This document shows positions 33,228 to 41,275 of a stretch of 64,000 nucleotides of DNA, in pieces. Position 1 is the stretch's first letter; each line of letters starts with the position of its first letter. The translations under genes and the position numbers were made by a program. Location of the stretch: NCBI RefSeq assembly GCF_000313565.1, contig NZ_HE578927.1, positions 106,334 through 170,333 of the forward strand. The letters run 5' to 3'. The notes beneath the pieces are model-generated. The model made no database searches, was not told where the DNA came from, and saw only the letters and a program-made list of their open reading frames with translations. The stretch is from Dielma fastidiosa (GTDB lineage Bacteria; Bacillota_I; Bacilli_A; Erysipelotrichales; Erysipelotrichaceae).

Positions 33228-33449
33228 CTATTTCCGATTGAAGAAGGCTTCTAAATGCGAAATAATTCCACAGCCAATCACAAACCATAAATCGCTTGGC
33301 TCAAAAAACGTAAAAATTAATATCAGTACAATGCCATCCACAACTGCCAGCAAAATTAAGTTTGCTTTTTTTGAAAGTTTCAGCATACAGCTTATAAATA
33401 ATACAATAATATAAATGTCTTTAAGAAAACTATAAAAATATCGGTTCAT
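33228..33449 (-). CDS. Small membrane protein of the peptide-regulator cassette
   Basis: A 73-residue protein with two hydrophobic segments (about 11-26 and 29-63, possibly split as two helices) and a short basic C-terminus. GGAGGGATATC gives a strong ribosome site. It lies 15 bases after the HTH-TPR regulator stop. Small membrane proteins next to RRNPP regulators can be immunity or export factors; no evidence picks between them. Confidence 0.55.
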   Translation of the reverse strand: MNRYFYSFLKDIYIIVLFISCMLKLSKKANLILLAVVDGIVLILIFTFFEPSDLWFVIGCGIISHLEAFFNRK

Positions 33450-33464
33450 GATATCCCTCCTTAA

Positions 33465-34688
33465 TTAAACTTTGGCTTTTATTTTTAGATAATAAATTAA
33501 TTCTTTTGTTTCATTACTTTTTTCTAAAATCTCAATTAAAATAGTAAGATAAAAATCTAAAACACCGGCCTTCTTCTCTATTAAAAATTGTTCATAAACC
33601 TTTTTAGCTTGATCAAGTGTTCTCTTTCTTGGATGTTCATTACGGTCTTTAACTAAATAACTAAATAATATAAATCTGTCCCGATAAATTTTGTCCTTTT
33701 CTAATTGCTTATTATTCAATATTACTTTATATGCACTTTTATAATCTTCTAATTTATATAAACACCATATTTTATATAATATAGCATTACCATTTTTAGG
33801 ACTTAATTTCTCTGCTTCTTTTATTAATTTAATAGCAGCTTCATGATCTCTCATTAAAATATTAACCCATGCCATATTTCTAAATATTATTGCTTTAATA
33901 TTTCGTTCTTCTTTAGTGTCTTTTAAAGCTTTTAACCATTCATTCAATTTATTTAAAGCAAGATCATATCTTCCTAACCTTATATATATATTACCGATTT
34001 GTAAATCACATTTACCTGAGCGTAAGTATGAATAATATTTATCAAATATATATTTTGCTTTTACTAAGTAATCATAAGCTTCAAAATATTGCTCACAGCT
34101 GTGAGCAATGATTCCATAATGGTAATAAATCATACCCATATTTTTCTCGTCATTAGCAATTATTAATGCTTCTTTAAGCAGCTTCATTGCTGAATCATAC
34201 TGCTTCATAGAATGCTTTCTTACTGCTCTATATTCGATAAACAATTGAAAATCTATCATACTATGATTAATTGTTGCTTCAATTTCATTCTCAAGTTTGA
34301 TCACATCATCATAATTAGCTAAAACATTAACTATATATTCAATTAGGAGTATTTTATAGTAATTACTACTAATAACATATCTTTCTCTATTGCTTTCAAT
34401 CAAATCCAAATAATAATTATTATTATTTCTCAAATAGAATATAGATTCCTTAAACTCAGCCATTAACGCATTTATTTCATCGTCAATAATATCTGTATTA
34501 GAAAAATCCACCATTAATACATTTTCTATTTTATTTATGTTTTGTGCAGTAGGTTTTTCTGTACCACGTTCAAATTTACTAAGACGCACAAATGATATAC
34601 CAGTTGCTTCACTTACAGCTTGTAGTGAATAACCCTTATATTTTCGGCAATTTTTAATTTGATAACCAATAGTATTTCTCATAAACAT
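33465..34688 (-). CDS. XRE/TPR (RRNPP-like) regulator
   Basis: A 407-residue protein. Residues about 8-60 form a Cro/C1 helix-turn-helix (KNCRKYKGYSLQAVSEATGISFVRLSKFE). The rest is a run of about eight helix pairs with TPR spacing (DSAMKLLKEALIIANDEKNMGMIYYHYGIIA; YFEAYDYLVKAKYIF; RYDLALNKLNEWL; DHEAAIKLIKEAEKL; DYKSAYKVI). This is the architecture of the PlcR/NprR/Rgg/ComR group, whose TPRs bind secreted peptides. No ribosome site precedes ATG 34688, which lies 7 bases after a small secreted-peptide gene, so translation is probably coupled to it. Confidence 0.85.
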   Translation of the reverse strand: MFMRNTIGYQIKNCRKYKGYSLQAVSEATGISFVRLSKFERGTEKPTAQNINKIENVLMVDFSNTDIIDDEINALMAEFKESIFYLRNNNNYYLDLIESNRERYVISSNYYKILLIEYIVNVLANYDDVIKLENEIEATINHSMIDFQLFIEYRAVRKHSMKQYDSAMKLLKEALIIANDEKNMGMIYYHYGIIAHSCEQYFEAYDYLVKAKYIFDKYYSYLRSGKCDLQIGNIYIRLGRYDLALNKLNEWLKALKDTKEERNIKAIIFRNMAWVNILMRDHEAAIKLIKEAEKLSPKNGNAILYKIWCLYKLEDYKSAYKVILNNKQLEKDKIYRDRFILFSYLVKDRNEHPRKRTLDQAKKVYEQFLIEKKAGVLDFYLTILIEILEKSNETKELIYYLKIKAKV

Positions 34689-34695
34689 TTATAGA

Positions 34696-34854
34696 TTAAT
34701 AGCCATATATTTCATCATCAAATAACTGAATATGATGATGAGTACAATTTGCACCCTTTTCCCCACAATAATCTGTATGAATATGTGCACAATTTTCAAC
34801 AACACAGAATAATGATAATAAGCACGTAAGTAATAAGCAATAAAGTTTTTTCAT
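34696..34854 (-). CDS. Secreted Cys/His-rich 52-residue peptide, candidate signal precursor
   Basis: A 52-residue ORF from ATG 34854 with GGGAG about 10 bases upstream. A signal peptide (KKL start, Leu/Cys-rich core, residues 1-21) is followed by a likely cleavage near ENCA. The mature part of about 30 residues has Cys 22, 30 and 37, His 24, 26, 39, 40 and 41, and an acidic aromatic end (FDDEIYGY). It lies 7 bases upstream of the RRNPP-like regulator, in the same direction. The Cys/His arrangement could bind a metal. No homologue is recalled; a short secreted metal-binding protein is the main alternative. Confidence 0.6.
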   Translation of the reverse strand: MKKLYCLLLTCLLSLFCVVENCAHIHTDYCGEKGANCTHHHIQLFDDEIYGY

Positions 34855-34878
34855 AACATTAGTTCTCCCGTTTCTATA

Positions 34879-34907
34879 ATTTTTAAACAAAATAAAAATA
34901 ATGTCAA
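34879..34907 (-). promoter_or_regulatory. Probable promoter of the peptide-regulator cassette
   Basis: Minus-strand -35 TTGACA (34907-34902) and -10-like AAAAAT (34884-34879), spacer 17. A second TTGACG lies further upstream, so control may be complex. Confidence 0.45.
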
Positions 34908-35247
34908 TAGAGCATTTAGCGATAATTCTAACATAAATCGTCAATTATTTTTAATATACACGATTTCCTTCTTTTATAATCACAGTATGATAATAGTCAG
35001 GATTTATATAAGAGTTAACATATGTCCACTCTTATTTATTAAAAAATTTTGAATTTAATCTGATTTTATCTATATAAAATTTAATTTTTTATTTTAATAA
35101 TTAAAATATGGCAAATGATATTCGTTGTAGCGCTTAGTAAAACTTATATCATAGCTTAAATTATTATCATAATGCAAAAATAATATCTTCAAATTTTACG
35201 TAAAAATTCTTTATTAAATAAAATAGATTGATTTTTTTCTTTATCAC
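34908..35247. other. Gene-free AT-rich intergenic stretch
   Basis: No ORF with a ribosome site was found on either strand. The stretch is extremely AT-rich and low in structure. It separates the peptide-regulator cassette from the GntR gene's terminator. Confidence 0.6.
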
Positions 35248-35253
35248 GCAAAA

Positions 35254-35293
35254 AAAGATTGACACTATTATTCTTTCAATAATGCCAATCTTT
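35254..35293 (-). terminator. Terminator of the GntR regulator gene
   Basis: Minus-strand AAAGATTGGCATTATT and a matching AATAATAGTGTCAATCTTT form a long, slightly bulged stem with a short loop, followed by TTTT. Confidence 0.8.
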
Positions 35294-35324
35294 CTAATTT
35301 AAGTATCAATTTTAAATTCATTAA

Positions 35325-36044
35325 CTACCGATGCAGCCGCACTACATACTTATAGCCGTTTGCCTTGTAGTAATTCTTTGAGTATTCAATCGGTATATTC
35401 ATATTATTATAAGTAATTCGTTCACGGTAAAAAATCGGCTCATCTTTATCCAAAAACATATCCTTGCGGATAGCGGGTGTTGACATGATTGCCTCAATCG
35501 TTTCTGAAGCCGATCCTAATTTTACCCCGCAGCTTTCATAAAAATCATAAAGAGAAGTTGTCGCACCGAATTTTTCAGTATCAATCACAAAACCCAAGCG
35601 CTGAGTGATATATGTTTCAAAGATACCAGATATGCGGCCATTCAATAATTTTAAACGCTTTAAATAATAAACATCTTCATTTGGTTCAATTTGTAGAAAA
35701 CCAGCTACGGAAACCGAAGCCTGCTGCACCTCACATTTTAAAATAATACTTGACGGTACATCACCGCCGCGTTTCGCATCTTCAGAGAAACCGGTCAGCT
35801 CATACAAGTCAGAGTATTTTTTCTTGGGCAGAACCACGGCACCCTTTCCCTTGATTTTCTTGATATAACCATCATGTTCCATATCCGTCAGCGCCCGGCG
35901 TACCGTAATGCGGCTGACTTTATAAATATCCTGTAATTCTGATTCTGAAGGCAAATAACTTCCAACTCCATAGGTGGAGTCCTCAATTTTTTTAATTAAT
36001 TCTTCATAAATTACCATATATAATGGTATCGTTTTATTTTCCAT
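35325..36044 (-). CDS. GntR-family (HutC/UTRA) transcriptional regulator
   Basis: A 239-residue repressor. The N-terminal winged helix has GSYLPSESELQDIYKVSRITVRRALTDMEHDGYI (about 28-61); the C-terminal UTRA domain (about 90-235) has GISGIFETYI-like strands and FYRERITYNN, and probably binds a phosphorylated sugar or related effector. Strong ribosome site AGAGAGGTGAAGGG. It lies downstream of the mannose-family PTS operon, separated by a terminator, and has its own promoter, so it is the most likely controller of that operon. Confidence 0.9.
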   Translation of the reverse strand: MENKTIPLYMVIYEELIKKIEDSTYGVGSYLPSESELQDIYKVSRITVRRALTDMEHDGYIKKIKGKGAVVLPKKKYSDLYELTGFSEDAKRGGDVPSSIILKCEVQQASVSVAGFLQIEPNEDVYYLKRLKLLNGRISGIFETYITQRLGFVIDTEKFGATTSLYDFYESCGVKLGSASETIEAIMSTPAIRKDMFLDKDEPIFYRERITYNNMNIPIEYSKNYYKANGYKYVVRLHR

Positions 36045-36067
36045 GATATTCCCTTCACCTCTCTATT

Positions 36068-36096
36068 ATTTTAAAGGATACGTTCCCTTAATTCAA
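36068..36096 (-). promoter_or_regulatory. Promoter of the GntR gene
   Basis: Minus-strand -35 TTGAAT (36096-36091) and -10 TAAAAT (36073-36068), spacer 17. Confidence 0.6.
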
Positions 36097-36174
36097 CCAA
36101 TCATTCGCCTTTCATGCCGATATTTTAGCTATTTAAGCGAGTTTTCGATGAAGTGATCATAATTCATAAAGAAA

Positions 36175-36196
36175 AACGGGTAATTAAATACCCGTT
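36175..36196 (-). terminator. Terminator of the mannose-family PTS operon, overlapping the last stop codon
   Basis: Minus-strand AACGGGTA and TACCCGTT pair around 6 bases, followed by TTTC. The stem contains part of the EIIA stop codon. Confidence 0.8.
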
Positions 36197-36614
36197 ATGC
36201 TTCTTCTGCCATTGCCTTGGCGTCAATCACCTGCATGCTTTCCTTTACACTGTCCAGCGCGTTGCTGAGGAACGCTTTAATATCATCGCCATCAAAATAT
36301 TCTCGGCTGGTCAATATTTCCAGCAATAACGGCAGATTGGCACCGGTAAGCACATAACCGCCATGCTCCGCAGTATATTTTAATGATGCGTTAAAAGGCG
36401 TTGCCGCAAACATATCAACGAGGATGCAGAAAGGCATCTTCTGATCAATATAAAGCTGGGCGGCAGCAGCAATTTTCTCACTTAATTCATCAACATCATC
36501 ACCATTCATGAAGCAGAAACTGTCAAAACAGCTTTGTTCACCGGCAATCATCTCTACCGCATTTCGCAGTCCCTTTGCAAAATCAGAATGCGTACATAAA
36601 ATTACTCCAATCAT
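36195..36614 (-). CDS. PTS mannose-family EIIA
   Basis: A 139-residue EIIA_man protein. The phosphohistidine is His 9 in GVILCTHSDFAKGL, and LVDMFAATPFNASL is the family's second landmark. It takes phosphate from HPr for the EIIB encoded at 40781. It is the last gene of the operon, overlapping the BtpA gene by 4 bases (ATGA). Confidence 0.9.
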   Translation of the reverse strand: MIGVILCTHSDFAKGLRNAVEMIAGEQSCFDSFCFMNGDDVDELSEKIAAAAQLYIDQKMPFCILVDMFAATPFNASLKYTAEHGGYVLTGANLPLLLEILTSREYFDGDDIKAFLSNALDSVKESMQVIDAKAMAEEA

Positions 36615-37429
36615 AAGTTATCCTCTCTGTGTTCTTCACGCCATTGCTGGGCTTTTTTACAGCCATCAAGAAATTGTTTAGCCCTTGCTGGATCAATTGG
36701 ATTGCGCATATCGCCATTTTTGATCCAGGTTGCAACCGAAACACCATCATAATATTTCAGCAATTCAAATACATTTTCTCCGGTCGCACCGCCGCCTAAG
36801 AAGATCGGCACATCCGGCAGGGTCTTGCGTGTTTCTTTGATTAACGAAAGACTTTCCTCACTATCCTTGCCGCTCATGAATAGGCCGTCCGCAAAGGCAC
36901 TCTTAATTGTTGTTTTCGCAGCTTTTGGTTTTGGATCAGGACAGAGATAATTGGCATTAACCTCCTGAACATCAGCATAAACCGGTATCGATGATCCGAT
37001 GCGCTTCTTAAAGGTTAAAATATCCGCGCATTGACCAAACATAAAGCCGCTTAAATCAATACTTACACCCGTATACAAATGCTCGACACGGACAAAATCA
37101 GCCTTCGTGGCTTCCGCAACCGCCAATGAAGCGATGCCGTCCCAATTAATCAGAATGCCTAAAACCTTATCCGGGAATTGCTCTTTCAGCTTGTTACCTA
37201 AAACACTCATAAAAGCGATGGTTTCGGTGCGGGCATGCTGGGCGATCGGGCCGTCGTGCATGTTTTGAAGGATAAAACCATCAAAGCCTAATTCCGCAAT
37301 CATACTGGCTTCCGCTAAAACTGTATCGATGATGCTGTCAAAGGACTGTCCATCATTCAAATAACTGCCCGGCATTGCCGGCGGCTGAATCATCACCAGA
37401 GCCAGTGGGAATTTTTTCTTATCTAACAT
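36611..37429 (-). CDS. BtpA/SgcQ family protein
   Basis: A 272-residue predicted TIM-barrel of the BtpA family. Recognised by LALVMIQPPAMPGS at the N-terminus (BtpA usually has VHLxPLPGSP), GFDGFILQNMHDGP, ILINWDG near 95-110, VEHLYTGVSIDLSG and the C-terminal VPIFLGGGATGENV followed by GVSVATWIKNGD. The family is linked by context to sugar catabolism (sgc operon) and photosystem I biogenesis in cyanobacteria; the reaction is not established. Overlaps the eIF2B-like gene by 7 bases. Confidence 0.8.
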   Translation of the reverse strand: MLDKKKFPLALVMIQPPAMPGSYLNDGQSFDSIIDTVLAEASMIAELGFDGFILQNMHDGPIAQHARTETIAFMSVLGNKLKEQFPDKVLGILINWDGIASLAVAEATKADFVRVEHLYTGVSIDLSGFMFGQCADILTFKKRIGSSIPVYADVQEVNANYLCPDPKPKAAKTTIKSAFADGLFMSGKDSEESLSLIKETRKTLPDVPIFLGGGATGENVFELLKYYDGVSVATWIKNGDMRNPIDPARAKQFLDGCKKAQQWREEHREDNL

Positions 37430-38352
37430 GGCATCTCCTCCTTACAAATCATGGAAAACAGGTCACTGGTTTTCAGTATTCCCTTTTCGCATACATATGC
37501 TGTAATACATTCAGGGCGTACACCGACAAGTTCTATTGACTCAAAGGCAACCCGTTCTTTTAATTCTTCAGGCCACTGCGCCGCTAGTTCATTTTTCAGA
37601 TCCTTGGTCAGCACTTCTTTATAAATGCCGTAGCGAGCACGGATATCCCCCTTGATCAGCGGTGTCAGCACATAATAAGGCACGTGTCTTAGCATACATA
37701 ATTCAGCTAAAATATCAGAACCAATCGTATTAAATGCCGTACCGTCAGGATAGAAGGTTTCTGCGCCGATAAAGACAGCATCTACCTTATCCAATACTGA
37801 CAGCATGGAAGCATCAGGAATAAAATGTACCGTATGACCAGACTCAACGATTCCCTTAACAAAAGGATAACCGCCATTGATCACCCTGCTTTCAGGGATA
37901 TAAACAACCAGTTTCTGATCCGCCTGACAGACAGCTTTTTCTACTGTACTTGAGTAATCAAAAATCATAATGCATGACATCTTTGCCATTAAGCGCTGGG
38001 TATACGTAAGCAGCTTCTTCAAATCTTCTTCAGCCTCATTAAAATAGGCATCCCTGGCCGCTTTTACCCGCATTTCATAGGCAGTGCTGCCCGCTTCTAT
38101 CTTCGCTTCAATCTTCGCCAGTGCCAAAACGATCGCATAGCTGGACTTGCCGCGGGTTTCCTTAAAGAAATCACCGACGATCCTGATTTTTTCACTGGCT
38201 ATGACTTCATCATTCTCAGCAGCGATATCCACATACATCGCGGATATCATTTTAATGTGATTGCTGGCACCTAATGAGCGGCCCTCTACAATATCATCAA
38301 AAGCCTTTAAACAGCTTTTGGGAAGCAGTTCTCTAACCTCATTCTTCTCCAT
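37423..38352 (-). CDS. eIF2B-family sugar-phosphate isomerase-like protein
   Basis: A 309-residue protein of the initiation-factor-2B/methylthioribose-1-phosphate isomerase superfamily. Landmarks are the Ser/Thr-rich SCIMIFDYSSTVEKAV, ESRVINGGYPFVKGI (a R-x-NGG variant of the family ESRP site), DAVFIGAETFYPDGTAFNTIGS and a C-terminal phosphate loop. Members isomerise aldose-phosphates at C1 (ribose-1,5-bisphosphate, methylthioribose-1-phosphate). In this PTS operon it should act on the imported phosphosugar or its product. Exact substrate unknown. Confidence 0.75.
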   Translation of the reverse strand: MEKNEVRELLPKSCLKAFDDIVEGRSLGASNHIKMISAMYVDIAAENDEVIASEKIRIVGDFFKETRGKSSYAIVLALAKIEAKIEAGSTAYEMRVKAARDAYFNEAEEDLKKLLTYTQRLMAKMSCIMIFDYSSTVEKAVCQADQKLVVYIPESRVINGGYPFVKGIVESGHTVHFIPDASMLSVLDKVDAVFIGAETFYPDGTAFNTIGSDILAELCMLRHVPYYVLTPLIKGDIRARYGIYKEVLTKDLKNELAAQWPEELKERVAFESIELVGVRPECITAYVCEKGILKTSDLFSMICKEEMPC

Positions 38353-38380
38353 ATATTTCTCCTTGATTCATGATTAGAAT

Positions 38381-38399
38381 AGGAGAGCGCCGCTCCCCT
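38381..38399 (-). other. Intercistronic hairpin between amidohydrolase and eIF2B-like gene
   Basis: Minus-strand AGGGGAGC and GCTCTCCT pair around a 3-base loop immediately after the stop codon at 38398. There is no T run, so it is more likely an mRNA-processing or stability element than a terminator. Confidence 0.5.
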
Positions 38400-39135
38400 A
38401 TTTCAGTTTTAATAATTGCGCAGCATTTTGATAAAAGATTTTATCCATCGCAGCCGCAGACAGATTCAGCGAATTGAATTTCATAATTGATAAATTAGTA
38501 AAATTACTTGGATAATTTGATCCATATAGGAATTTATCAACCGGTAATTCTTTAAACATCTTATGCAATGCCGGTACCTCCGTTTCATACGAAGTCTCAA
38601 GCATCAGATTTTCTGTGCCTGCTTCTTTGCATAAATCAACGGTTCCATACGTATAATCAGTGCCGCCCATATGCAGAATCACAAATTGTACCTTTGGATA
38701 ACGATGGGTGTAATAAACCCATTGCTCTGGCATTGTGTAGAAACCCTGTCCGCAAAACAGCTTAACGATCAATCCCTTTGCTTCACAGATTTCTAAGATC
38801 GGTTCAATGTTATAGGCAAATTTCTCTGGCCGATAACCATGTTCCAGCGAATTAAATTCAATCATTTTAATTTCATCAGCAGCCGCGATTCGTCTGACTT
38901 CCTCAACGGCATCATCAAGCTTAGGATTAATCACTGCGCAGCCAATCAATTTATCTGGATATTGGCGAACTAGCTCAATGATTTTGTCATTGGCCGCAGA
39001 CATACTCGCGCCATAAAACGTAGACACAACTCTTTGATCAATCTTATTTTCTTCCATATCCTGAAGCAATCCAGTCACATCGTATTCTTTGGTGATCGGA
39101 TCACGGTCAAGATGGGCATGAAAATCCAGCACCAT
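38398..39135 (-). CDS. Amidohydrolase-2 family protein with altered metal site
   Basis: A 245-residue TIM-barrel. The first metal motif HxH is present (LDFHAHLD, residues 5-7), but the third-strand His region reads LFCGQGF and the usual GSDxP Asp is Asn in LYGSNYPSN. Only one further His is seen (ILHMGGTD). The site is therefore degenerate compared with its paralogue at 41265 (HGH, THVGT, THMG, GTDWP). It may be a non-metal or structural partner. AGGTAGGT precedes the ATG. Part of the mannose-family PTS operon. Confidence 0.8.
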   Translation of the reverse strand: MVLDFHAHLDRDPITKEYDVTGLLQDMEENKIDQRVVSTFYGASMSAANDKIIELVRQYPDKLIGCAVINPKLDDAVEEVRRIAAADEIKMIEFNSLEHGYRPEKFAYNIEPILEICEAKGLIVKLFCGQGFYTMPEQWVYYTHRYPKVQFVILHMGGTDYTYGTVDLCKEAGTENLMLETSYETEVPALHKMFKELPVDKFLYGSNYPSNFTNLSIMKFNSLNLSAAAMDKIFYQNAAQLLKLK

Positions 39136-39156
39136 ATACCTACCTCCAATTTCTTA

Positions 39157-40752
39157 TTATAAAATACCAACGAATACACCAACGATACCAAGCATAATTG
39201 TAAGTACCATCAGCAGGATAATGTTAACCTTTTTCTTATCGATCAGCCAATACATCAACAATGTATAAAGCAGCGGAATCAGATTCGGCATTAAGCCATC
39301 TAATACTTCCTGAAGAGCGATTACCGTATCACCCTGTGTATAGGAGATATTTAAAGTTACATAAACTAACGCAGAAATAAAGCCGCCGCAGACCGTAAAT
39401 GCCGCGATACCTGCATATTTAGTCAGACGATCAAGCATACCGCCTTCCTGAAGATTTGCCACTAATGCCAAACCGCCTTCATAGCCTTTAAAAATACCGA
39501 AATAACGAACACCCATACCAACGATCGTCATAACCGCAAAGAACAGGATCGGGCCAATTGGGCTGATATAATTACTGGCAGCAACCATTGAACAGGCAAG
39601 ACCCGCCATGATCGGACGCAGTGTACCGTGAATCAGTGAATCACCGACACCGGCTAAAGGTCCCATCAATGCTACTTTAATTGCATTAATTGAATCAACA
39701 TCGATATCGCCGACTTTAGCGTTGCGTTCTTCCATCGCACAGGAGATACCGATACAGAAGGATGCCATACGGCCTTCAGTTAAAAACAGTTCACAGTGAC
39801 GCTGATAAGCCTTCGCGCGTTCTTCTTTATCATCATAAACCTTATCAAGAACCGGAATCATCCCCTGTAAGAAGCCATCTGCTTCCTGACGGGTTGTACA
39901 GTTACCGCTCTCAATGGCCAATGCATATTTGAATGTACGCCACAAATCTTTCTTTTCGACAACACAATAGGATCGATCACCGTTTTCAGCTTCATAATCA
40001 CTGGCTTCAAATTCTTCATCCTGACTCTTTTTCTTATCCGCATAGAAATTCAAGCCTACACAGATAATCGCGATCAATGCGATACCAATCATATTGATGC
40101 CTAAATAAGAAGCAAACAGGAAACCAACTAAGAAATAAGGCCAAGAGCTTTTATCTTTAACTGAACCAAGCAGCAAGGCAACACCGACTGCACCCAGCAA
40201 ACCGCCGCCGGCTGCGATACCATCAATCAGCCATGGCGGAATGATATCAATGAATGCCTGAACATAGCTGGCACCAAAATAGACACCAACAAAGGTTGGT
40301 ACACCAAAGCAAATATATTCAATCACTGATGGAATAATCGAAGTCCATAAAATTACTTTCTTTGGATTAGCTTCAGCCGCGGCCTTATCGACCTGACGCT
40401 GAGTAATCTCATAAATTGTAGAATTTCTTGTCTGACGGAAAATCTGACCGACAAATGAAATTGGCAGTGCCGTTGCGATACCGACTTCAACACTTCCTGT
40501 CGCGCACGCTAATGCAGTTGCCAAGCCGGCGCTGATTGTTTCATCAGGCGGAATAGCGGTACCTACGAAGATAACAGCTAAGAACATTAATTCTACCGCG
40601 CAGCCAACTTGTAAGCCCATTGTCAGATCACCGAATACTAAGCCTACTAATGGCCCGATTACGATCGGACGATATAGGAATGTATGCAGGAATGCTTTAT
40701 CTAAGAAACCAAGCCAAACGATAATAGACGTTAATAATGCTTCTATAAACAT
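39157..40752 (-). CDS. PTS mannose-family EIIC-EIID fusion
   Basis: A 531-residue membrane protein joining EIIC (about residues 1-240, with VIGPLVGLVFGDLTMGLQVGCAVELMFLA and IPPDETISAGLATALA) to EIID (about 265-531, with FCIGISCAMEERNA and the GPLAGVGDSLIHGTLRPI signature). A charged linker (KKKSQDEEFEASDYEAENGDRS) separates them. In most mannose-family systems IIC and IID are separate genes; the fusion fixes their ratio. It transports and passes substrate to IIB for phosphorylation. Confidence 0.9.
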   Translation of the reverse strand: MFIEALLTSIIVWLGFLDKAFLHTFLYRPIVIGPLVGLVFGDLTMGLQVGCAVELMFLAVIFVGTAIPPDETISAGLATALACATGSVEVGIATALPISFVGQIFRQTRNSTIYEITQRQVDKAAAEANPKKVILWTSIIPSVIEYICFGVPTFVGVYFGASYVQAFIDIIPPWLIDGIAAGGGLLGAVGVALLLGSVKDKSSWPYFLVGFLFASYLGINMIGIALIAIICVGLNFYADKKKSQDEEFEASDYEAENGDRSYCVVEKKDLWRTFKYALAIESGNCTTRQEADGFLQGMIPVLDKVYDDKEERAKAYQRHCELFLTEGRMASFCIGISCAMEERNAKVGDIDVDSINAIKVALMGPLAGVGDSLIHGTLRPIMAGLACSMVAASNYISPIGPILFFAVMTIVGMGVRYFGIFKGYEGGLALVANLQEGGMLDRLTKYAGIAAFTVCGGFISALVYVTLNISYTQGDTVIALQEVLDGLMPNLIPLLYTLLMYWLIDKKKVNIILLMVLTIMLGIVGVFVGIL

Positions 40753-40780
40753 GGTATTTCCTCCCTCGTCTAAATTTCAA

Positions 40781-41275
40781 TTATCCTAATTTTTTATTAA
40801 TCAATTCAATAGGGTCTTTCGCCTTCTCCTCAGGAATTGCCTTGACTTCCAACTTTATCCCCTTGCTGTCAAGACTGCGGATAGCTTCAACATCACCCGG
40901 TTCGACATAAATATAATCAAGCAGCTTTGTTCTGCCGACTTCTGATTTTGAATTTGAGATATTGCCGATAATAATGCGGTCAATCTTTAATCCCATTTCT
41001 ACTAAAGCATTGGCTTCTTTAGGATTTCTGACCAGCATCAATACATTCGTATTACTCTGATCCTCATTAACCCGTTTCACGGCATCCTCCTTGCTTAATA
41101 TTTCAAGCTTGATGCCTGATGGTACAGCGAATTTCAGAATCATCTGCTGAGTTTTATCACCAGCAGCCTTATCATCAACAACCATAATCATTTTAGCTGA
41201 CGCGTCTTTGATCCATTTGGTAACAATCTGACCATGAATCAGACGATCATCAATTCTGAAGACATTAATGTTCAT
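40781..41275 (-). CDS. PTS mannose-family EIIB
   Basis: A 164-residue EIIB_man protein; phosphohistidine in RIDDRLIHGQIVTKW (His 14), with the typical LMLVRNPKEA and GRTKLLDYIYV strands. Unlike fructose-type EIIB it uses His rather than Cys. Overlaps the amidohydrolase gene by 11 bases. Confidence 0.92.
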   Translation of the reverse strand: MNINVFRIDDRLIHGQIVTKWIKDASAKMIMVVDDKAAGDKTQQMILKFAVPSGIKLEILSKEDAVKRVNEDQSNTNVLMLVRNPKEANALVEMGLKIDRIIIGNISNSKSEVGRTKLLDYIYVEPGDVEAIRSLDSKGIKLEVKAIPEEKAKDPIELINKKLG

